Assembly: GCA_964529035.1 (NCBI GenBank)
Contig: CAZGUG010000026.1
Span: 1-27,426 of the forward strand
Reading direction: 5' to 3'
DNA length: 27,426 nt
DNA from: CAZGUG01 sp964529035
Lineage (GTDB): Bacteria; Bacillota; Clostridia; Ch29
The notes beneath the pieces were generated by a model. It made no database searches, was not told the DNA's origin, and saw only the letters and a program-made list of their open reading frames with translations. Of the stretch, positions 6,643-14,837 are shown piece after piece (position 1 is the first letter of the stretch; each line of letters begins with the position of its first letter). The position numbers and the translations under genes were made by a program.

Positions 6643-8070
6643 ATGTTATTTCAGGGGAAAAACTTTAATCAGGCGAGGTTTCGAAGGGATATAGTCGGTA
6701 TAAACAAAAAAGTGCCCGTCGCAGGGGGAGGATACATAAAGTACATAAACCTTGACAACGCCGCCAGTACACCGGTACTCAGGCCGGTCCTTGATAAGGT
6801 CAACGAATTTATGGACTGGTACTCCAGCGTGCACAGGGGTACCGGCTTCAAATCCCAGGTATCCACTCATGTATACGATGAAGCCCATGAAATCGTCGGC
6901 GGTTTTGTTAAGGCGGACCTTGCAAAAAACTGCGTGGTTTTTGTCAAAAACACCACCGAAGCCATAAACAAAATCTCCTACAGGCTGGGACTTACCAAAA
7001 ACGACATGGTGATTACCACCATGATGGAGCATCACTCAAACGACCTTCCCTGGCGTCCCAGGGCTCAGACGGTTTATGCAAGGACAGACGAAAAAGGCGC
7101 CCTTGATTACCAGGACCTTGAAACCAAAATAAAAAGGTACAGGGGGAAGCTTAAGCTGGTCAGTGTTTCGGGGGCATCCAACGTAACCGGCTATAAAAAC
7201 GATGTGGAAAGGATTGCGGTTATGGCTCACCGGGCGGGGGCACCGGTTCTTGTGGACGGTGCACAGCTTATCCCCCATTCACCGCTTGACGTAAGGCCGG
7301 ACGACCATCCCGCACATATTGACTACCTGGTGTTTTCCGCCCATAAGATGTACGCTCCCTTCGGTACCGGGGTGCTTATAGGCCCCAAAAACACCTTTTT
7401 GAAGGATGCCCCCGAATACACCGGAGGCGGTACCATAAACATAGTAACCAGTCAATTGGTTGAATGGGCGGGGCTGCCGGACAGGGAAGAAGCGGGTTCG
7501 CCCAACGTGGTTGGTGCGGTGGCCCTGGCGGAGGCAGTCGAATACCTGCTCAGACAGGGCATGCGTAATATAGAAAACTATGAAAGAAACCTTACCGCCT
7601 ATGCCCTTAGGAGACTTAACGAAATCAAAGGCTTAAAGATATACGGCGAAACAAACCCCAGCCGGATACAAAACAGGGTGGGGGTTATAACCTTCAACCT
7701 AAACGGTGTACCCCACAGCCTGACGGCCGCTGCGCTTGCCTGGGAAGGCGGTATAGCGGTAAGAAACGGATGCTTTTGCGCCCAGCCCTATATGCTGCAC
7801 CTTTTAAACCTGAAACCTCAACAGGTCTCACAGCTTATTCACAGGAAAAGGACCGGGAACATGGAAAACATACCGGGAATGGTAAGGGTAAGCCTTGCAG
7901 CATACAACAACCACAGCGACATAGACCGGCTGGCCGACTGTCTGGGCAGGATTAGAAAAATGTCCAAATCCGGAGAGCTGGCGAAGAGATATTGTTTTTC
8001 CCGCGAAACGGGGGCCTATTACCCCAGGGATGCAAAGGTTAACCCGGAGGATATATTCAAATTCGGCTGA
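6643..8070 (+). CDS. Class V aminotransferase, cysteine desulfurase (SufS/NifS)-like
   Basis: The 475-aa PLP enzyme aligns by motif with SufS-type cysteine desulfurases, which remove sulfur from cysteine as a protein persulfide. NLDNAAST opens the fold, HHSNDLPW corresponds to the HHANxxPW cofactor site, Asp205 in VDGAQ would bind the pyridine nitrogen and Lys235 in FSAHKMYAPFG would form the Schiff base. RNGCFCAQP places Cys379 where SufS has its catalytic cysteine (RxGHHCAQP), with an extra Cys377 replacing a histidine. A tail of about 40 residues beyond the usual fold follows. The start ATG has GGGAG seven bases upstream. It diverges from metH and no scaffold gene (sufU, nifU) is adjacent. 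Cysteine desulfurase is the best guess; another class V lyase or selenocysteine lyase is possible. Confidence 0.85.
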   Translation: MLFQGKNFNQARFRRDIVGINKKVPVAGGGYIKYINLDNAASTPVLRPVLDKVNEFMDWYSSVHRGTGFKSQVSTHVYDEAHEIVGGFVKADLAKNCVVFVKNTTEAINKISYRLGLTKNDMVITTMMEHHSNDLPWRPRAQTVYARTDEKGALDYQDLETKIKRYRGKLKLVSVSGASNVTGYKNDVERIAVMAHRAGAPVLVDGAQLIPHSPLDVRPDDHPAHIDYLVFSAHKMYAPFGTGVLIGPKNTFLKDAPEYTGGGTINIVTSQLVEWAGLPDREEAGSPNVVGAVALAEAVEYLLRQGMRNIENYERNLTAYALRRLNEIKGLKIYGETNPSRIQNRVGVITFNLNGVPHSLTAAALAWEGGIAVRNGCFCAQPYMLHLLNLKPQQVSQLIHRKRTGNMENIPGMVRVSLAAYNNHSDIDRLADCLGRIRKMSKSGELAKRYCFSRETGAYYPRDAKVNPEDIFKFG

Positions 8071-8078
8071 CGGTGCCT

Positions 8079-8363
8079 TTATTCAAGTCCGTACGTCTTC
8101 AGCAGATTTAAAACATTGCTGTTGGTCAGTTTTTTGGCCATCAGTTCCTTGAACTTGTATGAACGCGTTTTGCCCTGGCCGCGGAGTTTCTCCAGTTCTT
8201 CGGATATTTTGCTCTGCTCTGCTGTTAAATCATCGAAGAAATTTTCGAATTTCGCAAGTTTGTTTACGGCTTCCCCCGAATAACCGCTGACGTCGTGCCT
8301 TACTTTTTCATAATCCACAATATAATATTCTTTGTTATTCAGTGCCCTTGTCAGTCTTGCCAT
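8079..8363 (-). CDS. Small uncharacterised protein
   Basis: The 94-aa product has no domain I recognise. It begins MARLTRALNNKEYYIVDYEK and is rich in charged residues. A central heptad-like stretch (about 40-66, including EQSKISEELEKLRGQGK) suggests a short coiled coil, and a basic lysine-rich segment follows. There is no signal peptide or membrane span. The start ATG at 8363 has AGGGG seven bases upstream; the frame is open to 8492, but that part has no ribosome site and overlaps a hairpin. It converges with the aminotransferase gene (8-bp gap). A possible own -10 (TATTAT) lies just upstream near 8386-8391. Confidence 0.6.
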   Translation of the reverse strand: MARLTRALNNKEYYIVDYEKVRHDVSGYSGEAVNKLAKFENFFDDLTAEQSKISEELEKLRGQGKTRSYKFKELMAKKLTNSNVLNLLKTYGLE

Positions 8364-8428
8364 ACAACCACCCCTTTTGTATATAATATCACAAAAAATA
8401 TTCCATTTTGAAAGCACAAAGGGAAGAA

Positions 8429-8480
8429 GACGGCTGCTTATGTCCTGTTCACAGACAAGACAGCCGTCCCCCATTTTTTC
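8429..8480. terminator. Hairpin with T run between the oxidoreductase operon and the small gene
   Basis: GACGGCTG (8429-8436) and CAGCCGTC (8461-8468) form an 8-bp GC-rich stem with further pairing inside. On the plus strand CCCCATTTTTT follows, as in an intrinsic terminator that would stop read-through from the aminotransferase gene. On the minus strand it lies just after the last gene of the oxidoreductase operon and could end that transcript, although only TTCTTCCCTTT follows there. Confidence 0.6.
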
Positions 8481-8513
8481 TATCCGGCACACCGGCCGGT
8501 CATTATACCACTA

Positions 8514-9068
8514 TCAGCCGCAGCTGTCCTGTTTTACCAGTTCCGCGCCCCGGTCCAGGGCATCCTTGTTCACCGGTATAAGGTGCGCCTTTCTTTCACC
8601 GAATACCTTCTCAAGGGCCTTTATAATGCTCTCCTTCCTGAGCGCGCCGGTAGCTTCCAGGTATGCCCCCAGCATAACCATGTTGGCTATTCTGCTGTTG
8701 CCCAGTTCGTTTGCTATTTCGTTGGCGGGAATGTCATAGGCCATTATATCATCCCGTTCGGCCTTCCTGTCTATAAGTGAACTGTTTATAAGGAGCAGCC
8801 CGTTCTTTACCAGCGAGGGTTCGAATTTGTCAAGGGAAGGCCTGTTCATTGCTATTACTGCGGTGGCATCGGTCACTATCGGGGACGCTACCGGACTGTC
8901 GGATATGATTACATTACAGTTGGCGGTTCCGCCCCTCATTTCGGGACCGTAGGATGGCAGCCAGGAAACGTTTTTGCCTTCAATCATTCCCGCATAGGTC
9001 AGAAGCTGACCCATAGACATTACTCCCTGGCCTCCGAACCCGGCCATTATTATTCGTTCGTTTATCAT
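8514..9068 (-). CDS. 2-oxoacid:ferredoxin oxidoreductase, gamma subunit
   Basis: The 184-aa protein is the gamma (catalytic-domain III type) subunit of the pyruvate/2-oxoacid:ferredoxin oxidoreductase family. It opens with IIMAGFGGQGVMSMGQLL, the glycine-rich signature of this subunit, and contains the PSYGPEMRGGTANCNV motif. The subunit contributes to the CoA-dependent step that gives acyl-CoA, CO2 and reduced ferredoxin. It starts three bases after the beta stop, with GAGGAGG inside the end of the beta gene, and is the final gene of the operon. Family members include Kor (2-oxoglutarate) and Vor (2-oxoisovalerate) enzymes; the sequence alone does not decide, but the neighbouring acyl kinase genes favour branched-chain 2-oxoacids. 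Confidence 0.93.
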   Translation of the reverse strand: MINERIIMAGFGGQGVMSMGQLLTYAGMIEGKNVSWLPSYGPEMRGGTANCNVIISDSPVASPIVTDATAVIAMNRPSLDKFEPSLVKNGLLLINSSLIDRKAERDDIMAYDIPANEIANELGNSRIANMVMLGAYLEATGALRKESIIKALEKVFGERKAHLIPVNKDALDRGAELVKQDSCG

Positions 9069-9071
9069 ATC

Positions 9072-9674
9072 CTATTTCACCTCCTCAGGCGTTTTGTAAA
9101 CCCCCAGGGGATAATAGGGTATCATGTTTTCTTCCAGCCANNNNNNNNNNNNNNNNNNNNNNNNNNNNNNNNNNNNNNNNNNNNNNNNNNNNNNNNNNNN
9201 NNNNNNNNNNNNNNNNNNNNNNNNNNNNNNNNNNNNNNNNGTGGTGGCCTTCTGCCCCACCAGCGTGGTAGGTGCCATCTGACCGCCGGTCATTCCGTAT
9301 ACGGCATTGTTTACAAATATGGTTGTTATCTTTTCTCCCCTCATGGCTGCGTGTACTATCTCCGCGGCACCTATCGAAGCAAGGTCACCGTCGCCCTGAT
9401 AAGTAAACACCACGTTGTCGGGAAGGGTTCTCTTTATGCCGGTTGCAACGGCTGGTGCCCTGCCGTGGGCAGCTTCCTGCATGTCGCAGTTGAAGTAATC
9501 ATAGGCAAACACCGAACAGCCGACCGGAGCAACCCCTACGGCATTATCCAAAACGTCCAGCTCTTCAAGCACTTCGGCCACAAGCCTGTGAATTATACCG
9601 TGGGTGCAGCCCGGACAATAATGGAAGGGCCTATCCTGTAAACCTTTGGTTCTTTTAAATACCATTTCGGCCAT
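9072..9674 (-). CDS. 2-oxoacid:ferredoxin oxidoreductase, beta (TPP-binding) subunit, interrupted by an assembly gap
   Basis: The beta subunit binds thiamine pyrophosphate. The N-terminal part shows HYCPGCTHGIIHRL with the cluster-type cysteines, GCSVFAYDYF and the TPP motif GDGDLASIGAAEI, followed by NAVYGMTGGQMAPT, all typical of this subunit. The start ATG at 9674 overlaps the alpha stop as TAATG. After KAT comes a run of 100 N, then the genuine C-terminus WLEENMIPYYPLGVY. The frame reads through the N run, but this should not be trusted: the family is usually near 250-280 aa, so about 80-90 residues are probably missing rather than the 34 represented. No frameshift is visible in the known parts. 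Confidence 0.92.
   Translation of the reverse strand: MAEMVFKRTKGLQDRPFHYCPGCTHGIIHRLVAEVLEELDVLDNAVGVAPVGCSVFAYDYFNCDMQEAAHGRAPAVATGIKRTLPDNVVFTYQGDGDLASIGAAEIVHAAMRGEKITTIFVNNAVYGMTGGQMAPTTLVGQKATXXXXXXXXXXXXXXXXXXXXXXXXXXXXXXXXXXWLEENMIPYYPLGVYKTPEEVK
9141..9240. other. Assembly gap of 100 N in the beta subunit gene
   Basis: Exactly 100 N, the conventional placeholder for a scaffold gap of unknown size. Comparison with the usual beta subunit suggests that roughly 250 bases belong here. Confidence 0.95.
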
Positions 9675-10735
9675 TATTCAGCACCCCCTAATATTTTCTT
9701 TATCTCGGCAACAATATCGTCGGGTATGGGTACCATACCACCGGTTCTGCCGTAGAAATGAACCGGTTTTTTACCGTTGGCGCCCAGTTTCACGTCCTCC
9801 ACCATCTGGCCCATGCTCATTTCAACAGAAATGAAGGCCTTTGTCCTGTCGGCATACTCTTCAATAACTTCATAGGGGAATGGCCACAGCGAAATGGGAC
9901 GAATAAGGCCTACGTTTATACCCTCTTCCTTGCCTTTTTCTATAACGGTTTTTATAATCCTGGCGGTAGTCCCGTAGGCAACGGCTATTATATCAGGGTT
10001 TTCGCAGTTATACACTTCAAATTTCTTCTCGTTCTTTTCCATTTGGTCGAACTTTGCTTTGAGTTTTATATTGTGCTTTTCGCATTCGGCGGGGTCTATA
10101 AACAGCGAATTTATAACGTTTGTATGGCCTCTGCCGCCTTTACCGGTGGTTGCCCAGTCCTTGGGAGGCAGATTGCGTTTTTTAGGCTCCCTCAGTTCAA
10201 CCGGCTCCATCATCTGACCCAGCATACCGTCCCCCACTATCATAACGGGATTTCTGTACTGGTCGGCAATGTCAAAGCCCTCCATAATAAGGTCTGTAAG
10301 TTCCTGCACAGACGCGGGCGCCAGCACCACCATTTTGTAGTCACCGTGTCCGCCGCCCTTGGTCGCCTGTAAATAGTCGGACTGTGCCGGCTGGATACCT
10401 CCCAGACCGGGGCCTCCCCTTATTATATTAACTATCAGGCAGGGCAGTTCGGCCCCCGCTATATAGGAAATACCCTCCTGTTTAAGGCTGATACCGGGAC
10501 TGGAGGATGAGGTCATTACCCTTGCTCCCGCACCCGCGGCACCATATACCATGTTTATGGCAGCAACTTCGCTCTCGGACTGCAGGAAAGTAGCACCCGC
10601 CTTCGGCATTTCCCTTGCCATGTATTCGGGCAGTTCGCTTTGAGGTGTTATCGGATAACCGAAGAAAAACTTGCATCCGGCTTTTATTGCTGCCGCGCCG
10701 ATTGCTTCATTCCCCTTCATTAAAACCTTTGCCAT
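9674..10735 (-). CDS. 2-oxoacid:ferredoxin oxidoreductase, alpha subunit
   Basis: The 353-aa alpha subunit carries the pyrimidine-type domain of the oxidoreductase. GNEAIGAAAIKAGCKFFFGYPITPQSE is the N-terminal family signature; SEVAAINMVYGAAGAGARVMTSSSSPG, the IIRGGPGLGGIQPAQSDYLQ substrate-region motif and a C-terminal transketolase-like domain (VAYGTTARIIKTV, GLIRPISLWPFP) follow. The length fits the VorB/KorA type without fused gamma. The start ATG at 10735 has GAGGAGGG seven bases upstream. It follows the ferredoxin gene and overlaps the beta gene by one base, so the subunits are made together. The complex is cytoplasmic and passes electrons to ferredoxin. A branched-chain oxoacid preference is inferred from context. 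Confidence 0.94.
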   Translation of the reverse strand: MAKVLMKGNEAIGAAAIKAGCKFFFGYPITPQSELPEYMAREMPKAGATFLQSESEVAAINMVYGAAGAGARVMTSSSSPGISLKQEGISYIAGAELPCLIVNIIRGGPGLGGIQPAQSDYLQATKGGGHGDYKMVVLAPASVQELTDLIMEGFDIADQYRNPVMIVGDGMLGQMMEPVELREPKKRNLPPKDWATTGKGGRGHTNVINSLFIDPAECEKHNIKLKAKFDQMEKNEKKFEVYNCENPDIIAVAYGTTARIIKTVIEKGKEEGINVGLIRPISLWPFPYEVIEEYADRTKAFISVEMSMGQMVEDVKLGANGKKPVHFYGRTGGMVPIPDDIVAEIKKILGGAE

Positions 10736-10777
10736 ATAATTTCCCTCCTCTTATTTAAGCTGTCTTGCACTGGTATA

Positions 10778-11011
10778 CTATCCATCTTTCCTAATTCTCT
10801 CAACCTCGATTACGGTATCAGGACAGATGGTAGCACAGTTACCACAGGCTATGCATTTTTCCATCTCGTAAACGGTTGCAGGGTGATACCCTTTTACGTT
10901 TATCCTGTCCTTTGCCATTTTAACTATGTTTACCGGGCAGACAGTTGTGCATAGTTCACATCCCTTGCACAGGTGTTCTTTAAACGTAACCTTCCCTCTT
11001 ACCTTTGCCAT
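10778..11011 (-). CDS. 2[4Fe-4S] ferredoxin-like delta subunit
   Basis: The 77-aa protein has two classical cluster motifs, CKGCELCTTVCP and CIACGNCATICP, so it should bind two [4Fe-4S] clusters. It lies directly upstream of the alpha gene, the usual place of the delta subunit (KorD/VorD type), and would pass electrons from the TPP enzyme to free ferredoxin. The start ATG at 11011 has AAGGAGG seven bases upstream. The frame is open to 11047 and would overlap the ATPase gene, but that start has no ribosome site. Confidence 0.94.
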   Translation of the reverse strand: MAKVRGKVTFKEHLCKGCELCTTVCPVNIVKMAKDRINVKGYHPATVYEMEKCIACGNCATICPDTVIEVERIRKDG

Positions 11012-11037
11012 GTGCAAACCTCCTTTTTGAGTTAAAA

Positions 11038-11709
11038 TTACAACCATTCGGGTCGCATATACATTTTGACAGGGAAAATCTCACCCGTTAAACCTTCCGG
11101 GATTTGTTCGGCTATTTTTTCAATAGCGCTGATATATTTAACCGGCAGATTTTTTTGCCGGGAAACCTTTTCCGCCACCCTCTGCCCCTTAAGGATGTCT
11201 TGGACCGTTGTATGGCGCAGCATATGGGTGTTGTTGATAAGCCCGGTGGCGGGAATCCTTGCGGACATCTCAATCTCCTCAATATACCGGACCACCGTTT
11301 CACATTCCTGTGTGCTGGGCCTGCTGGCGTTTATAACTATGAACATGTCATAACCGCCGCCATTCAGGTAATTATAATAACGCCCCAAAGTTCTTGCTCC
11401 CACCGCATCGCCCCCGACGTCCAGCACCACATCGTAGCTCTCATCCTGCAGCAGTGTATAGATTTCCGCGGGCAGGGCGGGCACATCGGCGTTTATAAGC
11501 TTTCCCGCCGGTGCCACAACCCTTATTCCCAGCCTTTCCATAAAATCCTTTTTCTCCCGTGAACGGAAATACGGGTTAACTATATCCAAATCACCAATAG
11601 CCGTTTTTCTGCCCAGCTGCGCCAGTTTTATGGCATAGTTTACGGCGAATTCGGTCTTGCCGCTTCCATAGTGACCGGTTATAATCCTTATCCTTTTATC
11701 CTCCAGCAT
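11038..11709 (-). CDS. P-loop ATPase (MinD/CobB-like SIMIBI fold) of the oxoacid operon
   Basis: The 223-aa protein has a Walker A motif GHYGSGKTE near residues 12-20, a switch-like DLDIVNPYFRSRE near 40-52, a Walker B-like DVVLDVGGDAVG near 93-104 and an INNTH segment that may contact the base. This is the nucleotide-binding pattern of the MinD/ParA/CobQ group. No membrane span or cluster cysteines are seen. The start ATG at 11709 has AAAGGA about ten bases upstream, overlapping the buk stop region. Its place between an acid kinase and the ferredoxin subunit suggests a maturation or assembly role for the iron-sulfur enzyme, as ATPases of this class often act as chaperones; that is inference. 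I know no assigned function. Confidence 0.85.
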   Translation of the reverse strand: MLEDKRIRIITGHYGSGKTEFAVNYAIKLAQLGRKTAIGDLDIVNPYFRSREKKDFMERLGIRVVAPAGKLINADVPALPAEIYTLLQDESYDVVLDVGGDAVGARTLGRYYNYLNGGGYDMFIVINASRPSTQECETVVRYIEEIEMSARIPATGLINNTHMLRHTTVQDILKGQRVAEKVSRQKNLPVKYISAIEKIAEQIPEGLTGEIFPVKMYMRPEWL

Positions 11710-11723
11710 CGGCTACCAGTCCT

Positions 11724-12800
11724 TTATTCGTAGTGTTTGGCCTCTTCTTCACCTCTTAATACCCTTAAGCCACCCTCGGCAAGGGCTATCATTTCATCTT
11801 CTCCCGGGTATATGATTACCGGGGCAATGAATTCAACCCTTTCTTTAACCCATCCGGTAAGTATTTCGCTGTGGGCTACGCCCCCGGTGAGGACAACGGC
11901 ATCCACCCTGCCGGCCATGGCCGCTGCACAGCCGCCTATTTCCTTGGCAATCTGGTATGCCATGGCCTGGTAGATAAGCCTTGCTTCGGTGTTTTCCTCC
12001 TGTATCATCTTTTCGACTTCCCTGGCATCGTTTGTTTTCAGGTATGCAACAAGTCCGCCTTTGCCGACCACTTTCTTTTTGATTTCATCCATCGTGTACT
12101 TGCCGCAGAAACAAAGGCCTATAAGTCCTTCCACCGGCAGGCCGCCGGTCCTCTCGGGCGAGAAGGGTCCTTCGCCGTCCAATGCGTTGTTGACGTCCAC
12201 CACTCTTCCTTTTTTATGGGCACCCACCGAAATACCGCCGCCCAGATGGGTCACTATAAGGTTTAGCTCTTCATAGGGTTTTCCCAGGTCCTTTGCCGCC
12301 CTTCTGGCAACCGCCTTCTGGTTCAGCGCATGGAATATGGATATCCTTTCTATTTCGGGCAGCCCGGAAATCCTGGCCACATCCTCCAGCTCGTCCACCA
12401 CCACCGGATCCACTATAAAGGCCGGGATGTTAAGCTGAAAGGCTATCTCTCTGGCCAGTATACCCCCGAGGCTTGATGCATGCTGGCCGAAAAGTCCCAG
12501 TCTCAGGTCTTCAACCATTTTGTCGTTCACTTCATAGGTGCCGCTTGGAATGGGATGCAAAAGTCCCCCCCTGCCCACCACGGCATTCAGTTTGGTTAGG
12601 TTTATGTCCTTCCTGTTCAGGGTTTCGAGTATTACATCTTTCCTGAACTGGTACTGGCTGTATATGGTGGGATAGGGAGCCAGTTCCTCGGACGAATGCC
12701 TGATGACTTCCTCAAAAACAGGCTTTTCATTGTCGAATATGGCTATCTTGGTTGAAGTAGAGCCCGGATTTATTATAAGAAGTCTGAATACTTCGTTCAT
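11724..12800 (-). CDS. buk: Butyrate kinase, second copy
   Basis: The 358-aa protein belongs to the acetate/butyrate kinase family (ASKHA fold) and would convert an acyl phosphate plus ADP to the free acid plus ATP. Motifs are INPGSTSTK (phosphate 1), VGRGGLLHPIPSGTY, PAFIVDPVVVDE, SIFHALNQKA, VTHLGGGISVGAH, GPFSPERTGG, the VLTGGVAHS adenosine segment and IYPGEDEMIALAEG. The start ATG at 12800 has GGGGTG five bases upstream. It lies 15 bp after ptb and about 15 bp before the ATPase gene. It closely resembles the copy at 13708-14802; the two may prefer different acyl chains (butyryl, isobutyryl, isovaleryl). Confidence 0.94.
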   Translation of the reverse strand: MNEVFRLLIINPGSTSTKIAIFDNEKPVFEEVIRHSSEELAPYPTIYSQYQFRKDVILETLNRKDINLTKLNAVVGRGGLLHPIPSGTYEVNDKMVEDLRLGLFGQHASSLGGILAREIAFQLNIPAFIVDPVVVDELEDVARISGLPEIERISIFHALNQKAVARRAAKDLGKPYEELNLIVTHLGGGISVGAHKKGRVVDVNNALDGEGPFSPERTGGLPVEGLIGLCFCGKYTMDEIKKKVVGKGGLVAYLKTNDAREVEKMIQEENTEARLIYQAMAYQIAKEIGGCAAAMAGRVDAVVLTGGVAHSEILTGWVKERVEFIAPVIIYPGEDEMIALAEGGLRVLRGEEEAKHYE

Positions 12801-12815
12801 TTTTTCACCCCGCTT

Positions 12816-13715
12816 TTATTTGTTGGCCAATAGGACCGCAAGGGCAATGGAATTGAGCTTGGCCTCTTCGTTATCGGCCCTTGAGGTAACTATTATCGGC
12901 GCCTTTGCTCCAACCACCAGTCCGGCGCATTTGGCACCGGCGAAATATACCAAGGCCTTGTACAGTATATTGCCCGCTTCTATGTCGGGAACTATAAGAA
13001 TATCCGCATTCCCCGCCACCGGATGGTTAATCCCCTTATGCTCCGCCGCCCGAACAGATACCGCGTTATCCAGCGCAAAGGGACCTCCGACGATACAGTT
13101 TTTTATCCTGCCCTCCTGGTTCATTTTAACCAGCTCGGCGGCATCCAGGGTCGCCGGCATTTTGGGGTTTACCTTTTCAACGGCGCACACCACGGCAACC
13201 CGTGGATTGTCCTTGTCCAGTGCATTTGCAAGCTGTACAGCGTTTTCTATTATCTGGACCTTCTGTGAAAGGTCGGGAGCAATGTTCATACCCGGATCGC
13301 TGAATATAAACAATTTGTCATAGCCGTCAACTTCGGCAACCCCTATATGGCTCAAGATATTCTCACCCCTCAGGGTCTCGTCGTTGAGTACCGCCCTTAG
13401 TATAACCGACGTGTCTATTATGCCCTTCATAACTATATCGGCCCTGCCGGAGCCGACCAGTTCAACTGCTTTTTCGCAGGCCTTCGCCTTGTCCGGCCGG
13501 TCAACTATTTCAAATCCCTTAACATCGATATCCGCCCGGTCGGCAGTTTTCAGTATTTCTTTCCCGTCACCCACCAGTACGGCTTCTGCAATACCTTCCA
13601 TTTTGGCCCTGCTGACGGCAGCCAGCACTTCCGCATCCTGGGCCACTGCAACCGCGATGGTTTTAGGACCCCTTTCCCTGGCATACTTTATTATATCTGC
13701 AAAGCTGTTAATCAA
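12816..13715 (-). CDS. ptb: Phosphate butyryltransferase
   Basis: The 299-aa protein belongs to the phosphate acetyl/butyryltransferase family and would exchange CoA for phosphate on butyryl-CoA or branched acyl-CoA. Family features are IAVAVAQDAEVLAAV near the N-terminus, KGIIDTSVILRAVL, SDPGMNIAPDL, VNPKMPATLDA, GPFALDNAVS, DILIVPDIEAGN and the C-terminal PIIVTSRADNEEAKLNSIALA. The start is TTG at 13715, with AGAGGTG seven bases upstream; no ATG lies early in the frame. It overlaps the first buk by 8 bp and stands between the two kinase genes. It provides the acyl phosphate that they use. Confidence 0.94.
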   Translation of the reverse strand: MINSFADIIKYARERGPKTIAVAVAQDAEVLAAVSRAKMEGIAEAVLVGDGKEILKTADRADIDVKGFEIVDRPDKAKACEKAVELVGSGRADIVMKGIIDTSVILRAVLNDETLRGENILSHIGVAEVDGYDKLFIFSDPGMNIAPDLSQKVQIIENAVQLANALDKDNPRVAVVCAVEKVNPKMPATLDAAELVKMNQEGRIKNCIVGGPFALDNAVSVRAAEHKGINHPVAGNADILIVPDIEAGNILYKALVYFAGAKCAGLVVGAKAPIIVTSRADNEEAKLNSIALAVLLANK

Positions 13716-14802
13716 ACCGCTTCACCTCTTCTTCATAGATCCTTGCATCCTCTTCTCCCGTCAGAACCCTGCAGGCACCCTCGGCAAGGGCCTGCATCTC
13801 ATCTTCTCCCGGGTATACCTTTACCGGTGCAATAAAGCCTGTCAAACCGGTAACGATGGAGAGCAGCCTTTTTGAATGGGCAAGGCCCCCGGTCAGTACG
13901 ATAAAATCCACCTTTCCCTTTAACACCGTGGCCATGGCTCCTATTTCCTTGGCTATCTGGTACCCCATGGCATTAAAAATGAGCTCGGCCTGCCTGTCGC
14001 CCTGTTCTATTCTCTTTTCGACTTCCCTGGCATCGTTTGTCCCCAGGTAGCCCACCAGCCCGGCTTTGCCGATCACTTTTCTTTTTAATTCCTTCTGTGT
14101 ATACTTTCCTGAAAATGCAATCTTTATCAGGGCACCCGTCGGCACTCCGCCGGTCCTCTCTGGCGAGAAGGGACCATAGTCGTTGGCACAGTTCACATCT
14201 ATAATTCTTCCGTCCTTAAGCGGCGCCACCGATATTCCACCGCCCAGATGAACAATTATCATCCTCATCCTGTCCAGGGGTCTGCCCTCATCTTTGGCAG
14301 CCCTGTACGCCACCGCTTTAATGTTCAGCGCATGGGACAGTGACCTTCTTGGCAGTTCCGGCATGCCGGAGATTCTGGCAATATCATCAAATTCATCCAC
14401 GGCAACCGGGTCCACAATAAACGCCGGTATTCCTGTCCTGTCAGCTATTCCTCCGGCCAGTACAGCCCCAAGGTTTGAAGCGTGTTCTCCCCTTACCGCA
14501 GCCCTAAGGTCGTCTATCATGGTCCGGGTAACTCTATATGTCCCGCTTGGTATAGGTTTCAACAAACCTCCCCTGCCCACCACCGCTACAAGGGATTTGA
14601 GCCCTATATCGTTTTCTTTAAACCATTCAAGTACAATCCCAAGCCTGTACTCGTACTGGTCGACTACTCTGCCCAGTTTGTCCAGTTCCTCCGCCGAATG
14701 GGACAAATTTTTTTGAAGTATGTTTTTATTATCCTTAAAAAGTGCTACCTTGGTGGATGTAGACCCAGGGTTGATTGTCAGAATATAACCGCTTATCTCC
14801 AT
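13708..14802 (-). CDS. buk: Butyrate kinase, first copy and first gene of the sigma-54 operon
   Basis: The 364-aa protein shows the same acid kinase motifs as the second copy: TINPGSTSTKVALF, VGRGGLLKPIPSGTY, PAFIVDPVAVDEFDD, SHALNIKAVAYR, VHLGGGISVAPL, GPFSPERTGG, VLTGGLAHS and VYPGEDEMQALAEG. It would make ATP from butyryl or branched-chain acyl phosphate. The start is ATG at 14802, with AGGAGG six bases upstream. The frame is open to 14892, but the extra part spans a sigma-54 promoter and would lie outside the transcript. It is followed directly by ptb (8-bp overlap). The neighbouring PAS-type activator and the -24/-12 element indicate sigma-54 control of this and the following seven genes. 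Confidence 0.94.
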   Translation of the reverse strand: MEISGYILTINPGSTSTKVALFKDNKNILQKNLSHSAEELDKLGRVVDQYEYRLGIVLEWFKENDIGLKSLVAVVGRGGLLKPIPSGTYRVTRTMIDDLRAAVRGEHASNLGAVLAGGIADRTGIPAFIVDPVAVDEFDDIARISGMPELPRRSLSHALNIKAVAYRAAKDEGRPLDRMRMIIVHLGGGISVAPLKDGRIIDVNCANDYGPFSPERTGGVPTGALIKIAFSGKYTQKELKRKVIGKAGLVGYLGTNDAREVEKRIEQGDRQAELIFNAMGYQIAKEIGAMATVLKGKVDFIVLTGGLAHSKRLLSIVTGLTGFIAPVKVYPGEDEMQALAEGACRVLTGEEDARIYEEEVKRFD

Positions 14803-14837
14803 CCTTTCCCTCCTTTTGGTTTTTATATATAAATACA

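Noticed and set aside
9758..10372. A 204-codon plus-strand open frame opposite the alpha subunit gene
   Set aside because: It is a shadow of a conserved gene, with no ribosome site and an improbable composition.
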